From assembly GCA_018136815.1 (NCBI GenBank), contig CM030934.1, forward strand, positions 4,037,087 through 4,101,086: DNA of 64,000 bases. The letters run 5' to 3'. The stretch's first letter is position 1. Each line of letters begins with the position of its first letter. The notes below the pieces were generated by a model, which saw only the letters and a program-made list of their open reading frames with translations, was not told the origin of the DNA and made no database searches. The stretch is from Isochrysis galbana (taxonomy: Eukaryota > Haptophyta > Isochrysidales > Isochrysidaceae). The position numbers were made by a program, and so were the translations under genes. Positions 28,266 to 37,068 of the stretch are shown piece by piece.

Positions 28266-31200
28266 CTTGACGATGAAGGATCGACTCGAGTTCAGAAATG
28301 ATCGAGCTAGCGAACTCGTCGGTAGAGAGCGCTTGACGCAATTCGTCGGCATGAGGCACGCCCACATCGAGATACGAGGAGGTAATCGACTCCGAAGATT
28401 CCGATGCTTGACGAGCGAGCCTATCGTTTGCTTGTTGGCGGCGAGCGGTGAGGGTGGATGAAGTAACCGCGGCGGCGACTATGTCGTGAATTTCAGAAGA
28501 ATCGAAAGAATGGGCGTCACTCTCCTCGAGATGGAGAGGATCGTGATCAGGCTCGAGAGCAACTAAGCGGGATAAGCCGTCGGCGTCCCAGTGAGTGACT
28601 CCAGGTTTGTGCACGACGTCGAATCTATATTCGGCTAGCTTTAGGACCCATCGCATGAGGCGCGAGGCTGGACCACCGGTGACTTGATCTTTCATCGTGT
28701 GAAGCCAGCGCAAAGCTGAATGGTCTACGACGAGGGTGAAGTGGCGACCCCAAAGATAAGGCCTCCAATTTCGGATCGATTCTAGCGCTGCTAGAAGTTC
28801 GATTTCAGTGACTGTCCAATGGCGCTCAGCCGGACTCAAACTACGACCGTAGTATGCAACAACGCGCTCTCTCCCTTCGTCGTCTTTCTGAGCAAGGACG
28901 CCGGCGATGCCGAGCTTGCTAGCACCGTCGGTCTTAACGAGGAAAGGACGGTCGTCTCGAGGAGGTGCGAGTACGGGTTCTTCACAGATAGCTTGCTTGA
29001 GATCTTCGATAGCCTGGCGACAGGCTTCTGTTTGCGACTCGACCGGGACGTCGCACCCTTTCCGCGTGAGAGCGGTTAACGGCGCCGCACGGATCGCAAA
29101 ACGACGGATGAAACGGCGGTAGTAGGAGCACAATCCAAGGAACGAACGGACGGCTTCGATCGAGTTGATTTGGGTTGGGTCGATTTTCGAGACAGCTTCC
29201 ACTTTCTTGGGATCCATCCGAAGACCTTCACGCGAAACAACGTGGCCGAGATATTCAGCCGAGGTGGCAAAGAAAACGCATTTCGACATCTTGCAAGTGA
29301 GGCCCGCCCAGATGAGACGTTCCAAGACAAGATCAAGACGGTGTAACATTTGTTGGAATGACGACTCTTCCCTGGCCTGCAGCGAGTCACCTACACCTGT
29401 CGACCAGGCGCCGATATCATCCAAGTATGGCATACAAATCTCCCATGCCAGCCCACCGAGAACGGCGTCCATGAGGCGGCACATATACGAGGGACCGGAT
29501 TGAACACCAAAAGGCAAGTAATTGAACTCGTACTTGCCGCGATGAGTAGTGAACGCGGTGATATGTTTATCGGACTCTTTGATCGGTATACCCCAGAAAC
29601 CAGATGCCAGGTCCAGGGTGCAAAGGAATAGAGAATCAAGGTTGCCTTGGCCGGACGACAATCGGTCGATGGCTTCTACCGTGAGGGGAAGAGGGCTGTC
29701 CTCTAGACGAAGCTTGGAGTTGACGTCGCGATAATCTACGCAGAAACGTACGGAGCCATCCTTCTTAGTGACTAACACGACTCGAGAGGCCCACGACGAA
29801 TTTGATTTCCTAATGATGCCCGCGGACTCCATCTTGCAAACTTCGTCCTCTATGATCTTCTCACCCTCTCGTCCAACTCTAGACGGTGCGTGACGGTGAG
29901 CTTCGGCTCCGGGGTTGAGCGGTAGCTCTACCTCCATCACGTGAGTGTGATTCGGGTTAGTCGGGTCAATTGCGAAAGCAGCGATACGTCGGGCCAGTAG
30001 ACGACGAACTTGTTCACGTTGGGGCATCGAGAGACGGCCCTCGGGGTCGATCTTGGCTGCCTCGAGGAGCTTGCGTTGGTCCTCGTTGAGCGACTCAATC
30101 ACATCCGGCGAGTTATTGTCACCGACGCGGTGATAAGTTCCAGCGTGAATCTTGAATCGAACCTGTAGCGAAGCTACAGGATGGAACGACGGAAGGTGTA
30201 GTGGTTTGGGGTCAGTATTGGCCACCGTAACCGCGATGGTGTGGTCGGATTTCGGCCTCTCTACTTGAGGGATGACGAGCGGAGAGCTGTCAATAGTCTC
30301 GCGTGTAGGGAGTCGGTCCACGAGCATGGCGCAGTCTTCGTGTTCTCGAAGAGCTAGCGGAATTCGGACGTGAAACGTCGCCCGATGATAGGCCGGGATC
30401 GTGATAGGTTCATGGGTATATAGGAGGTACTCGGAGCCACAAGACGCCGGCGCTTTGGCGGCAAACTCATCGGCCGTGTTGAAGAGCGGCTCGGAGACTA
30501 GCTGGTTGTCGTTTTCGGCGGCTTGCGGCCTTCGGAAGAAGTCAGTCGTGATTGGGTTCGCGGAGGTCGGACAGACCTGTGCACAAGTCATGCTGACAGG
30601 GACCACCGCTATCGGTGACGTCGAGACGCGAAAGATCGGCGGAGCGTCGGGGCTTGGACTGCCATTAACCTCAAGAGGAGCCACCGTGGATGGGGCACCG
30701 AGGGTGATAGAGCCGTCCGCGCTGTCGGAGGCGAGCTGAATCGAAGCGGCGTGCGTAGCTAAGAAGTCGTTCCCGAGCAGTAGCATCGGGTTGCCTTCAA
30801 TCACCATGAACGTATGACGAAAGAGAAATCCACCGACGGAGAAAACGATTCGAGCCTTGCCTCGCGTGATAAGAGGTAGGCCGTCTGGGCCATGGAGCGG
30901 TGTCACTACGGCTTGCGGCAGCCGCTCGACGCATGCGTCGTTGGGTAGGCTGGACAAGAGGGAAGTGGTCACGACCGACGGGCCAGCTCCGGTGTCAGCG
31001 AGTGTGCTGTTGACCGTGAGGGCGGAGTCGGCTAAGATTACTCCTTCTTTGCCGGCAGCCTCGCCGGAGCGGCAGACCATTAGATCTCGAACATATAGAC
31101 AATGCCTTGGGTAGGCAGATGGTAGGGTATCCACGACGCTCTCCGGCCGGTGCGCGGTCACGTGTGCAATGGTGTCGGACAAGGACGGGGTTGGTCGCCA

Positions 31201-34200
31201 GCGTCGTTGCTCGGGTGAATTCGTCGTCAAACTGGTCGTCGTCTCTTCGGGTACTCCGACTGCCGCTATCGTGGCAGAGGGCCTAGAGGGGTCGTCCTCG
31301 TTGGTAGCGGTACAGGGTGATAGCTTGGGACTAGTGTAGCCCAGGCCTCTCTTGTCGGTGGGGTGCCTCGGGTGGTCGGACATCTTTTCCCAATCCTTCT
31401 CGAGACGGGCTTGGGCTTCTGTCTTGGGTCTTCGAACTAATGAGGCTAGCTCTTCGGCGCGGATGCCTTTGGCTTCCACGAACTCGATCGGCGCTCGGAC
31501 GGCAGCGGCGAGGTCGGATTCCTCGTCGGCGTTTCGTCCGGCTAGAGCTTGCGCTCTTATTTCGTCAGCGGTTTCGAGCGTGACGTTGGACCATTTCTGG
31601 TCCCCGTTCACTCCGAATGATTGCCATTGTTGGCGCCGCTTCCGGAGAGTCGTCGGCGTCGTCGGACGCGGCGAGCTCGCGCGTGCCGGAGGCGGGGCGG
31701 TCCATGGAGAGAATGGGTCGTGGAGTGTAGACTCGGAGGCGTGGAGTGGCGTGTCGTTGTCGTGGTTATCGTGGGTTTCTTTTTGGTCTTCGTGGTTGTC
31801 TGACTCGGGAGTAGCTGGACGGGAAACAACGGGGTCGGAAGAAACTTCACTCGTTTCCCTCCCCCTCTCATAACGATGAAGAGCCGACCACGGCTCGTAG
31901 GCGGTAGCCTCGGTCGAGCTAAGTGAAGGCCGGTCCAATAGGCTGCACCGCGCGCAAGCGAGTAGCTCTAACGCGGACAATTTCTTCGTCGACGTCTGGT
32001 CTCGCTGTTGGCTCAAATGTCGAAGAAGAACAGGCATCCAATGGATCGCCATCGCTCCAGCTACACCGACGTAGGTGCGGCTGCGAAGAGCGCCACGGTG
32101 CGGTGAAGGAGAGAGGTTAGCCATGGCCGACTCACGGCCATCCACGACGCAAGTTGGCTGGAGGGGCGGCAGCCCTTTGGTGAGGTACAACCCGGTGGCT
32201 TTCTGGTGTCCAGTGCCGTGCTCCCAGGGTTGGACGAATTGGGTCGGGGTCAACCCCCCGACTAAACGGCGAGCTTCCGCATGCATCCGAGGGTTCTCGA
32301 CCGCTACAAACGGAGCAGTGGCGGAGGCCATTGACTTGAAGACGCGAGCGGCCGACTCAAGAGCGGCACGACGTCCGGGTTCTTGGGAGAGCCATTGACT
32401 GCTGACAGCGGAGAGGTACGTGCAGGGCGGGTGGGCGATGACTAGGTCCCAGCCTAGGTTTTGGACATGAAGCGCGTCGCCTTGGAAGTGGGGCACGTAA
32501 TCGATCTCGGAAGGATACAAATCGCACGTAGCTACATCAGCACCGGCGAGTAGGAACATGGAGGAGACGACGCCGCTCGTCTCGCCAACGACGAGAACGC
32601 GTGGTGCGTGACAGCCAGACGTCAGCCCGTCTTGGACTCGTTGATTCGTCTTCGTGAGCTCAGCGCAAAGCTCATCGAAGTGCTTGGGTAGCGCGGCGGC
32701 AGGCGAGGCTAGGGTGCCATTGCGAGGCCGGCGAAGCTCTTGGGCTGCCTCCGTGAGGTGCCGAGGTAATACCACCGCAGAGCCGCTCGCTCGTGCACGA
32801 AGAGAGGCGAGAGCGTGGAGAGCGGGTGACGGGGTATCATCACGGGTGCCGACATCGGAGTTGTTTTGTTGAGAGGAATCGAAGGACTGGATCGCGGACG
32901 CATTGATCGCTGCCACGCGCATGATGGTGGTGGCAGTGGTATCGAGAGGCAGGCAGTGCTCGGAGGCGGCGACCGGTGGCCGCAGCGACGTAGGACGAAT
33001 GGAAGAAGACTCGGATATCGACGACGTAGAGACGGGCTCGGAGGACGGGATTGACGAAGAAACTCGGAGAAGTGGGGTGTCGGACGGCGGCGACGGACGC
33101 CGCGGCCGCGAGACCACCGGTGAGAGACATGAAGGACATGGCTCAGGGACTCGGTTGGGCTGGCTCAATGGGCGTAGAAGCTCGGTTTGGGAGGCCGCCG
33201 TTCCTCGACGTGCAGAGGAGTTGTGGTCACTCTCCATGGTCACGTCGGAAGAGGAAACAGGCCAGGGATCGACGTCGTTGCATTCTGTCGTCGGCGGGGT
33301 CGGCGCCGGCGAAAGAAGGGACGTGGCTGTCGTAGAAGCCGGCTGCGGGGAAGGCTGAGGCCAGGGTGGTGGCTCTGCGGCAGCGGCTGGCGTGGGTAGT
33401 GGCCGAAGAGGTTCTGCAATGCGAAGCATTCTTCGGAGGACTTGGCTCGGGCTAGCGGGTGGATGGACCGCTGAAATTACGGTGGATTCAGACTCGAATT
33501 CGGAAGACTCGGCGACTTGAGAGGGGCTAGGAGACGGCTGGTCAAGCTCCTCCAGGGCTCTCGGTTGATGGGGTGGCGTGGGAACGCCGGTGGTCGACCG
33601 CGGACTCCGCGGTGACGTTAATTTGTACTCGGACTCGGACTCGTCGTTTCTGGCGTGCTGGACGCCAATAACAGGGCTAACTTTCGAAATGGGAACGGAC
33701 GGGGCCGGCTCAAAGGTGAAGCCCCCTGGCGTCGCAACCGTCGGTGAGGACGAAGCTGAAGCTTGTGATGACAATAGGGGCACGGTGGCCAGCACCGGTT
33801 GGCTCGGTGCGGCCGAAATCTCGGACTCGGTGACGGGCTTGATTACGCGGGCTCGGGATGCACTGTCTTGTGCGATTGGACTCGGACTCGGAACGGAAAC
33901 GGAAGGGATCGGCTCGGCGGCGTGCAGCCTGCTGGAGTGGCAGGCCGGCTGCGGCGAGACTCGGAACGGTGGCTCGGACAAGGACACAGTGGCTGTCGTC
34001 GAGGGCTTCGGCGTCAGCTTGTGTTTGGACTCGATACGCGGTGGCTCGTGAAACGGGGCTCGGTTGTGGTTGGAATTCTGGAAGTGACCGGAGATTCCAA
34101 ATGACTCAGACTCGGGGCGCGGAGGACCGAAGGTGAACACTCCCGCGGAAGGAGTGGTCGTCGGAGGCTCAGTGAGTGGCTGGAGCTCCGTTAATCCTGC

Positions 34201-34920
34201 GGTCGACCGCGTGGTAGGACTCGGTGACGTTGTAAACTCGGACTCGGACTCGGACTCGGACTCGGATGGCTCAGAACGGGGTTTGCTCAAAACAGGCTTG
34301 GACTCGGACTCGAAAGAAAGTGGGGAAGAACCGGAGAACTGCGCCTCCATCGTCGTAGTAATGGAGACTGGTGATACCGGTGATGACTGGACTGGGCTCA
34401 GACTCGTAGATGGGCTCGCGGTGGCGTAAGACGAAGAGGGTAATTCTGAACGTGACTTGGACTCGGACTCGTACTCGGGAGACGTTTTGTGGCTCGGACA
34501 TGCGAAATTTGATTTGAAGGATTGAAGGTTGGATTGGGCCTGCGGCGGCTGGATTTTCGCAGACCGTGAGGTCTTGGACTGGGGATGCTTGAGGAGTGGC
34601 GGGGGGTAGCGGTTGAGCGGCTTGAGTTGATAGAGAGGCGGTGACGGTTGACTTGGTTTTGAGGACTCGTGCGTGATATCGAGAATCAGGATGGAATCAT
34701 CGGCATTGGGAGAAATAGGGGCAATCGGCGAGGAGGCAGGAGAAAGAGGGGGATGGAGGTGGCAGGGCTTGTCTGGAACTTGGGGAATCTTGGGGTACCG
34801 GTTGGAGGCCGTAGAAGTACTCGGCCGTAGCGTAATACGATCTTTTGGTGGGTGGCGTTCAGGCCCACTACCCTGGACTGGTAGCGGGGTAACAGCGCGG
34901 ACGTGGGCCCCGCCGGCGAC
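28252..34920 (-). CDS. pol: Pol of element B: methyltransferase, protease, RT, RNase H
   Basis: Open without a stop from directly after the gag TAG (34923-34921) to 28252; the first ATG is at 34350 (2032 residues from there). Numbered from that ATG: a long Ser/Glu/Pro-rich linker with SESESE repeats (1-500); a DNA cytosine methyltransferase-like domain (about 583-773) with catalytic Cys643 (IAHPPCTYLS) and Glu685 (VAVENPRMH); a retropepsin with Asp1119 (ADTGAGPSVV); RT with YLDD at 1642-1645; RNase H from Asp1808 (VKTDGASKLG). It leaves the B sequence near residue 2025 and stops out of frame in the adjoining A RNase H (TAG at 28252-28254). Apart from this 3' fusion it is a remarkably intact coding region. 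The methyltransferase order matches element A. Confidence 0.88.
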   Translation of the reverse strand, partial: VAGGAHVRAVTPLPVQGSGPERHPPKDRITLRPSTSTASNRYPKIPQVPDKPCHLHPPLSPASSPIAPISPNADDSILILDITHESSKPSQPSPPLYQLKPLNRYPPPLLKHPQSKTSRSAKIQPPQAQSNLQSFKSNFACPSHKTSPEYESESKSRSELPSSSYATASPSTSLSPVQSSPVSPVSITTTMEAQFSGSSPLSFESESKPVLSKPRSEPSESESESESEFTTSPSPTTRSTAGLTELQPLTEPPTTTPSAGVFTFGPPRPESESFGISGHFQNSNHNRAPFHEPPRIESKHKLTPKPSTTATVSLSEPPFRVSPQPACHSSRLHAAEPIPSVSVPSPSPIAQDSASRARVIKPVTESEISAAPSQPVLATVPLLSSQASASSSPTVATPGGFTFEPAPSVPISKVSPVIGVQHARNDESESEYKLTSPRSPRSTTGVPTPPHQPRALEELDQPSPSPSQVAESSEFESESTVISAVHPPASPSQVLRRMLRIAEPLRPLPTPAAAAEPPPWPQPSPQPASTTATSLLSPAPTPPTTECNDVDPWPVSSSDVTMESDHNSSARRGTAASQTELLRPLSQPNRVPEPCPSCLSPVVSRPRRPSPPSDTPLLRVSSSIPSSEPVSTSSISESSSIRPTSLRPPVAASEHCLPLDTTATTIMRVAAINASAIQSFDSSQQNNSDVGTRDDTPSPALHALASLRARASGSAVVLPRHLTEAAQELRRPRNGTLASPAAALPKHFDELCAELTKTNQRVQDGLTSGCHAPRVLVVGETSGVVSSMFLLAGADVATCDLYPSEIDYVPHFQGDALHVQNLGWDLVIAHPPCTYLSAVSSQWLSQEPGRRAALESAARVFKSMASATAPFVAVENPRMHAEARRLVGGLTPTQFVQPWEHGTGHQKATGLYLTKGLPPLQPTCVVDGRESAMANLSPSPHRGALRSRTYVGVAGAMAIHWMPVLLRHLSQQRDQTSTKKLSALELLACARCSLLDRPSLSSTEATAYEPWSALHRYERGRETSEVSSDPVVSRPATPESDNHEDQKETHDNHDNDTPLHASESTLHDPFSPWTAPPPARASSPRPTTPTTLRKRRQQWQSFGVNGDQKWSNVTLETADEIRAQALAGRNADEESDLAAAVRAPIEFVEAKGIRAEELASLVRRPKTEAQARLEKDWEKMSDHPRHPTDKRGLGYTSPKLSPCTATNEDDPSRPSATIAAVGVPEETTTSLTTNSPEQRRWRPTPSLSDTIAHVTAHRPESVVDTLPSAYPRHCLYVRDLMVCRSGEAAGKEGVILADSALTVNSTLADTGAGPSVVTTSLLSSLPNDACVERLPQAVVTPLHGPDGLPLITRGKARIVFSVGGFLFRHTFMVIEGNPMLLLGNDFLATHAASIQLASDSADGSITLGAPSTVAPLEVNGSPSPDAPPIFRVSTSPIAVVPVSMTCAQVCPTSANPITTDFFRRPQAAENDNQLVSEPLFNTADEFAAKAPASCGSEYLLYTHEPITIPAYHRATFHVRIPLALREHEDCAMLVDRLPTRETIDSSPLVIPQVERPKSDHTIAVTVANTDPKPLHLPSFHPVASLQVRFKIHAGTYHRVGDNNSPDVIESLNEDQRKLLEAAKIDPEGRLSMPQREQVRRLLARRIAAFAIDPTNPNHTHVMEVELPLNPGAEAHRHAPSRVGREGEKIIEDEVCKMESAGIIRKSNSSWASRVVLVTKKDGSVRFCVDYRDVNSKLRLEDSPLPLTVEAIDRLSSGQGNLDSLFLCTLDLASGFWGIPIKESDKHITAFTTHRGKYEFNYLPFGVQSGPSYMCRLMDAVLGGLAWEICMPYLDDIGAWSTGVGDSLQAREESSFQQMLHRLDLVLERLIWAGLTCKMSKCVFFATSAEYLGHVVSREGLRMDPKKVEAVSKIDPTQINSIEAVRSFLGLCSYYRRFIRRFAIRAAPLTALTRKGCDVPVESQTEACRQAIEDLKQAICEEPVLAPPRDDRPFLVKTDGASKLGIAGVLAQKDDEGRERVVAYYGRSLSPAERHWTVTEIELLAALESIRNWRPYLWGRHFTLVVDHSALRWLHTMKDQVTGGPASRLMRWVLKLAEYRFDVVHKPGVTHWDADGLSRLVALEPDHDPLHLEESDAHSFDSSEIHDIVAAAVTSSTLTARRQQANDRLARQASESSESITSSYLDVGVPHADELRQALSTDEFASSIISELESILHRQDRWG

Positions 34921-35570
34921 CTACTGGGCCGGACGGAGAACAACCATCGTGCGGAGGCGGCGGTGGACTTCTGGGTCGTTACCACACTCGCCACTGCCGC
35001 CTTCGCAGAGAAAACGAATGTATGGTTGGCAAACGACGGGGTTATGAGCTCCGTCGCCCGTGCCATACTTCCACAAGTCTGCCTCGGGCGTACCAGATGG
35101 AGCCCGGGGACGAAAGGCGCAGTACGCGCAGCCGTTGGCGTCGGTCCACTCCTTGACGTCGCGGTCTAAGTCGTCGAGACGCGGCGCCGTCATGGTGGCA
35201 TCCGAGGGACGGCAGCGCGTGAGCGCAGCGCGAAGGGCCGGGTGACCCGCGTAACGAGAGATTTGCCAGAAGCGGGCTCGCGCTCGAGACCAGCTACCTG
35301 GATCCCATTCCGAGAGGCCCGAATCGGCCGGAAGCCCAAGGCCGTTCGGAGGGGGATCACATTGGCGACGGGAAGACGTGCTTTTGCCGAGGGGACGGTC
35401 AAGAAGTGCGTCCGGTAACGGAGACGATGCGGAGTAATTCGTAGGCGGAGGCGGAGCCCGACGATTGTCAGCGCCAGTCGCCTTGCGGTTCGAGTTGTTG
35501 TTTTGCGATTTTAATGCCTCGGCCACCGCCGCTTGGACGGCGGCGACCATCGAAGCCGTAGTGTCTGCGG
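34921..35570 (-). CDS. gag: Gag C-terminal part of element B
   Basis: About 215 residues of Gag, 5'-truncated at the junction near 35571. It aligns along its length with the C-terminus of Gag A (SSPLPDALLDRPLGK; ARFWQISRYAGHPALRAAL; CAYCAFRPRAPSGTP; WKYGTGDGAHNPVVCQPYI; FLCEGGSGECGN), at a divergence showing it is a distinct subfamily. One Cys of the zinc-like cluster in A is Ser here (GGSGEC against AGCGEC). It ends CAG TAG G, in frame with pol. Confidence 0.85.
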
Positions 35571-36312
35571 AGGAATCGTCACCGCTTGCTCCGTGTAGAG
35601 AAGATATTCGGACGAGGTAGACGCCGGAGCTTTGGCCGCAAACTCGTCGGCAGACTCAAAGAGAGGTGTATAGAGTGGCTGCCTAGCATCAGCAGCAGCC
35701 TCACCCTCCGATCCGGCCGGGATCTCTCGTGTTGCCGTCGACCTCTCCAGAAAGTCGACAGTCAGCGGCTGACCGGGTGACATCGAGATAGCTCCGACGA
35801 AGCCAGAGTCCGCGACTGGGGGCGGCGCCATGGAAACTCTGACTACACATTCGGAAAGGACTCTTGAAGAGTCATCTGAATCGCCAGAGGCCGGACGGAG
35901 GCGGAGGCTTCCTTCCGAGCTCGCGGCGTCGAGAGAAATGGTAGCGGAGTGGGCGGCCAAAAAATCGTTCCCGAGCAGCAGCATCGGGTTTCCTTCGATG
36001 ACCGCGAACGAATGACGGAAGAGGCGACCGGACAAGGAGAAGACGAGGCTAGCCCGGCCCCTAGTGATGAGAGGAAGGCCGTCCGGCCCATGTAGGTTGG
36101 GGACGGTAGCGTCCGATACGCGTTCGACGCAAGCGTCTTCAGGTAGTCGATCGAGAAGAGCAGTGGTGATTACTGACGGGCCCGCTCCAGTGTCAGCCAG
36201 GGTGCTGTTCACCGTGAGGGCAACGTCCGGGAGAACGAACCCTTGAGCTGCGCGGTCGCCATCGGCACGGCAGACCACGAGATCGCGGACATAGAGGCAG
36301 TGACGAGGGTAG
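35571..36312 (-). pseudogene. Protease-region fragment of subfamily A
   Basis: Almost identical to 17103-17846 of the plus-strand element (CLYVRDLVVCRADGD, ADTGAGPSVITTALLDRL, MLLLGNDFLAAHSA), but without the frameshift at 17638. It is cut at 36312 on its 5' side and at 35571-35575 (shared TTCCT) on its 3' side, where B gag begins. Confidence 0.9.
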
Positions 36313-36430
36313 GTCTCTGTTTTTAGGTTCACCGCTCGACGCCTACGGACTACGGACGCGTGGGTAGCCAAGGATGGAGTCTCAAGAGCCTTACCCGGAT
36401 CCTGAGGTCAGTCCATCTCCACACGGGGGC
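36313..36430 (-). repeat. Inverted element fragment plus R2 dispersed repeat
   Basis: On the plus strand 36313-36344 reads GGTCTCTGTTTTTAGGTTCACC..., matching the sense strand of the pre-polypurine-tract segment (revcomp of about 25638-25670), i.e. in opposite orientation to the adjacent protease fragment. About 36346-36430 matches 58575-58668 in inverted orientation (GTGGAGATGGACTGACC, GGATCCGGGTAAGGCTC, CCCACGCGTCCGTAG), a repeat I call R2. Confidence 0.7.
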
Positions 36431-36573
36431 GGTCTCCCGGCGCGCACGCCGGCGCTGAGGCTGGGGGGGCGGGCCGCCGCCGTCGGCGGCGGCGTCGGTA
36501 TGTTGTATTCCTGCCCATCTGAAGGCTGTAAGGAAGCTGGTAGGAAGGCAGAGGATGTCTTGGCAAGGCGACG

Positions 36574-36740
36574 GAGGCAGGATTTTTAACAGTAGGGAGG
36601 CAGGAATTCTAACAGTAGGCGGAGTACAGGATTTTTAACGGTACGAAGTACGAAGGCAGGAAGTTTTAACTGTAGAAGAAGAGCGCGGAATTTTTAACTG
36701 TAGAAGAAGAGTGCGGAACTTAACTGTAGAAGAAGAGCGG
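36574..36740 (+). repeat. Degenerate tandem repeat
   Basis: Five to six imperfect units of roughly 25-38 bp around 'GGAATTTTTAACTGTAGAAGAAGAGCG'-like cores (seen as AGGATTTTTAACAGTAGG, GGAAGTTTTAACTGTAG, GGAATTTTTAACTGTAG). Later units are nearly identical. Non-coding. Confidence 0.75.
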
Positions 36741-37068
36741 AGAGAAAAAAAAACTTCTTAATAGTCTCGCCGCGCGCGCGACCCTGCACAGTATCTACGC
36801 AGCCACGCCCGCTTCCCTTCCCTCCCCCTCCACCTGCCTTGCGGCTCGTCCCCTCGTGCTCTACCTAGGGGCTGGGTGTAGTGGGTTTCTAGCGGCAGAC
36901 GGTGTGTACCGATTCTCGACGGCCTGGTTCTCACCTTCCTCCTGTGCCATCGGGCTACCGGCTGATGTGTGTTTGTTTTTTGTGCTGGGCGTCAGGCAAC
37001 TGTGGTCATTATGACTAAGGTCTGTCGTCGGTTGGTCGGCTCGCGACTAGCGGCTAGGGGTCGCTTGG
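36741..37068. other. Intergenic, nothing recognisable
   Basis: About 330 bp between the tandem repeat and the zf-RVT-like ORF; no supported feature. Confidence 0.4.

Larger units (their letters stand above)
24277..36312 (-). mobile_element. Mosaic Ty3/Gypsy chromovirus (A-B-A)
   Basis: Reading the minus strand: subfamily-A protease fragment (36312-35571), subfamily-B gag C-terminus through RNase H (35570 to about 28265), subfamily-A RNase H, integrase and chromodomain (about 28265-25980), then a polypurine tract and the A-type 3' LTR (25602-24277). The order RT-RH-IN with a chromodomain defines a chromovirus-like Ty3/Gypsy element. There is no 5' LTR; the 5' side ends at an inverted junction with element-derived sequence. 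The arrangement suggests template switching during reverse transcription or recombination between two elements. Confidence 0.85.

Noticed and set aside
36574-36740. Possible CRISPR-like array
   Set aside because: Units are degenerate, of variable length, without unique spacers or cas genes, and the genome is eukaryotic; it is a tandem repeat.
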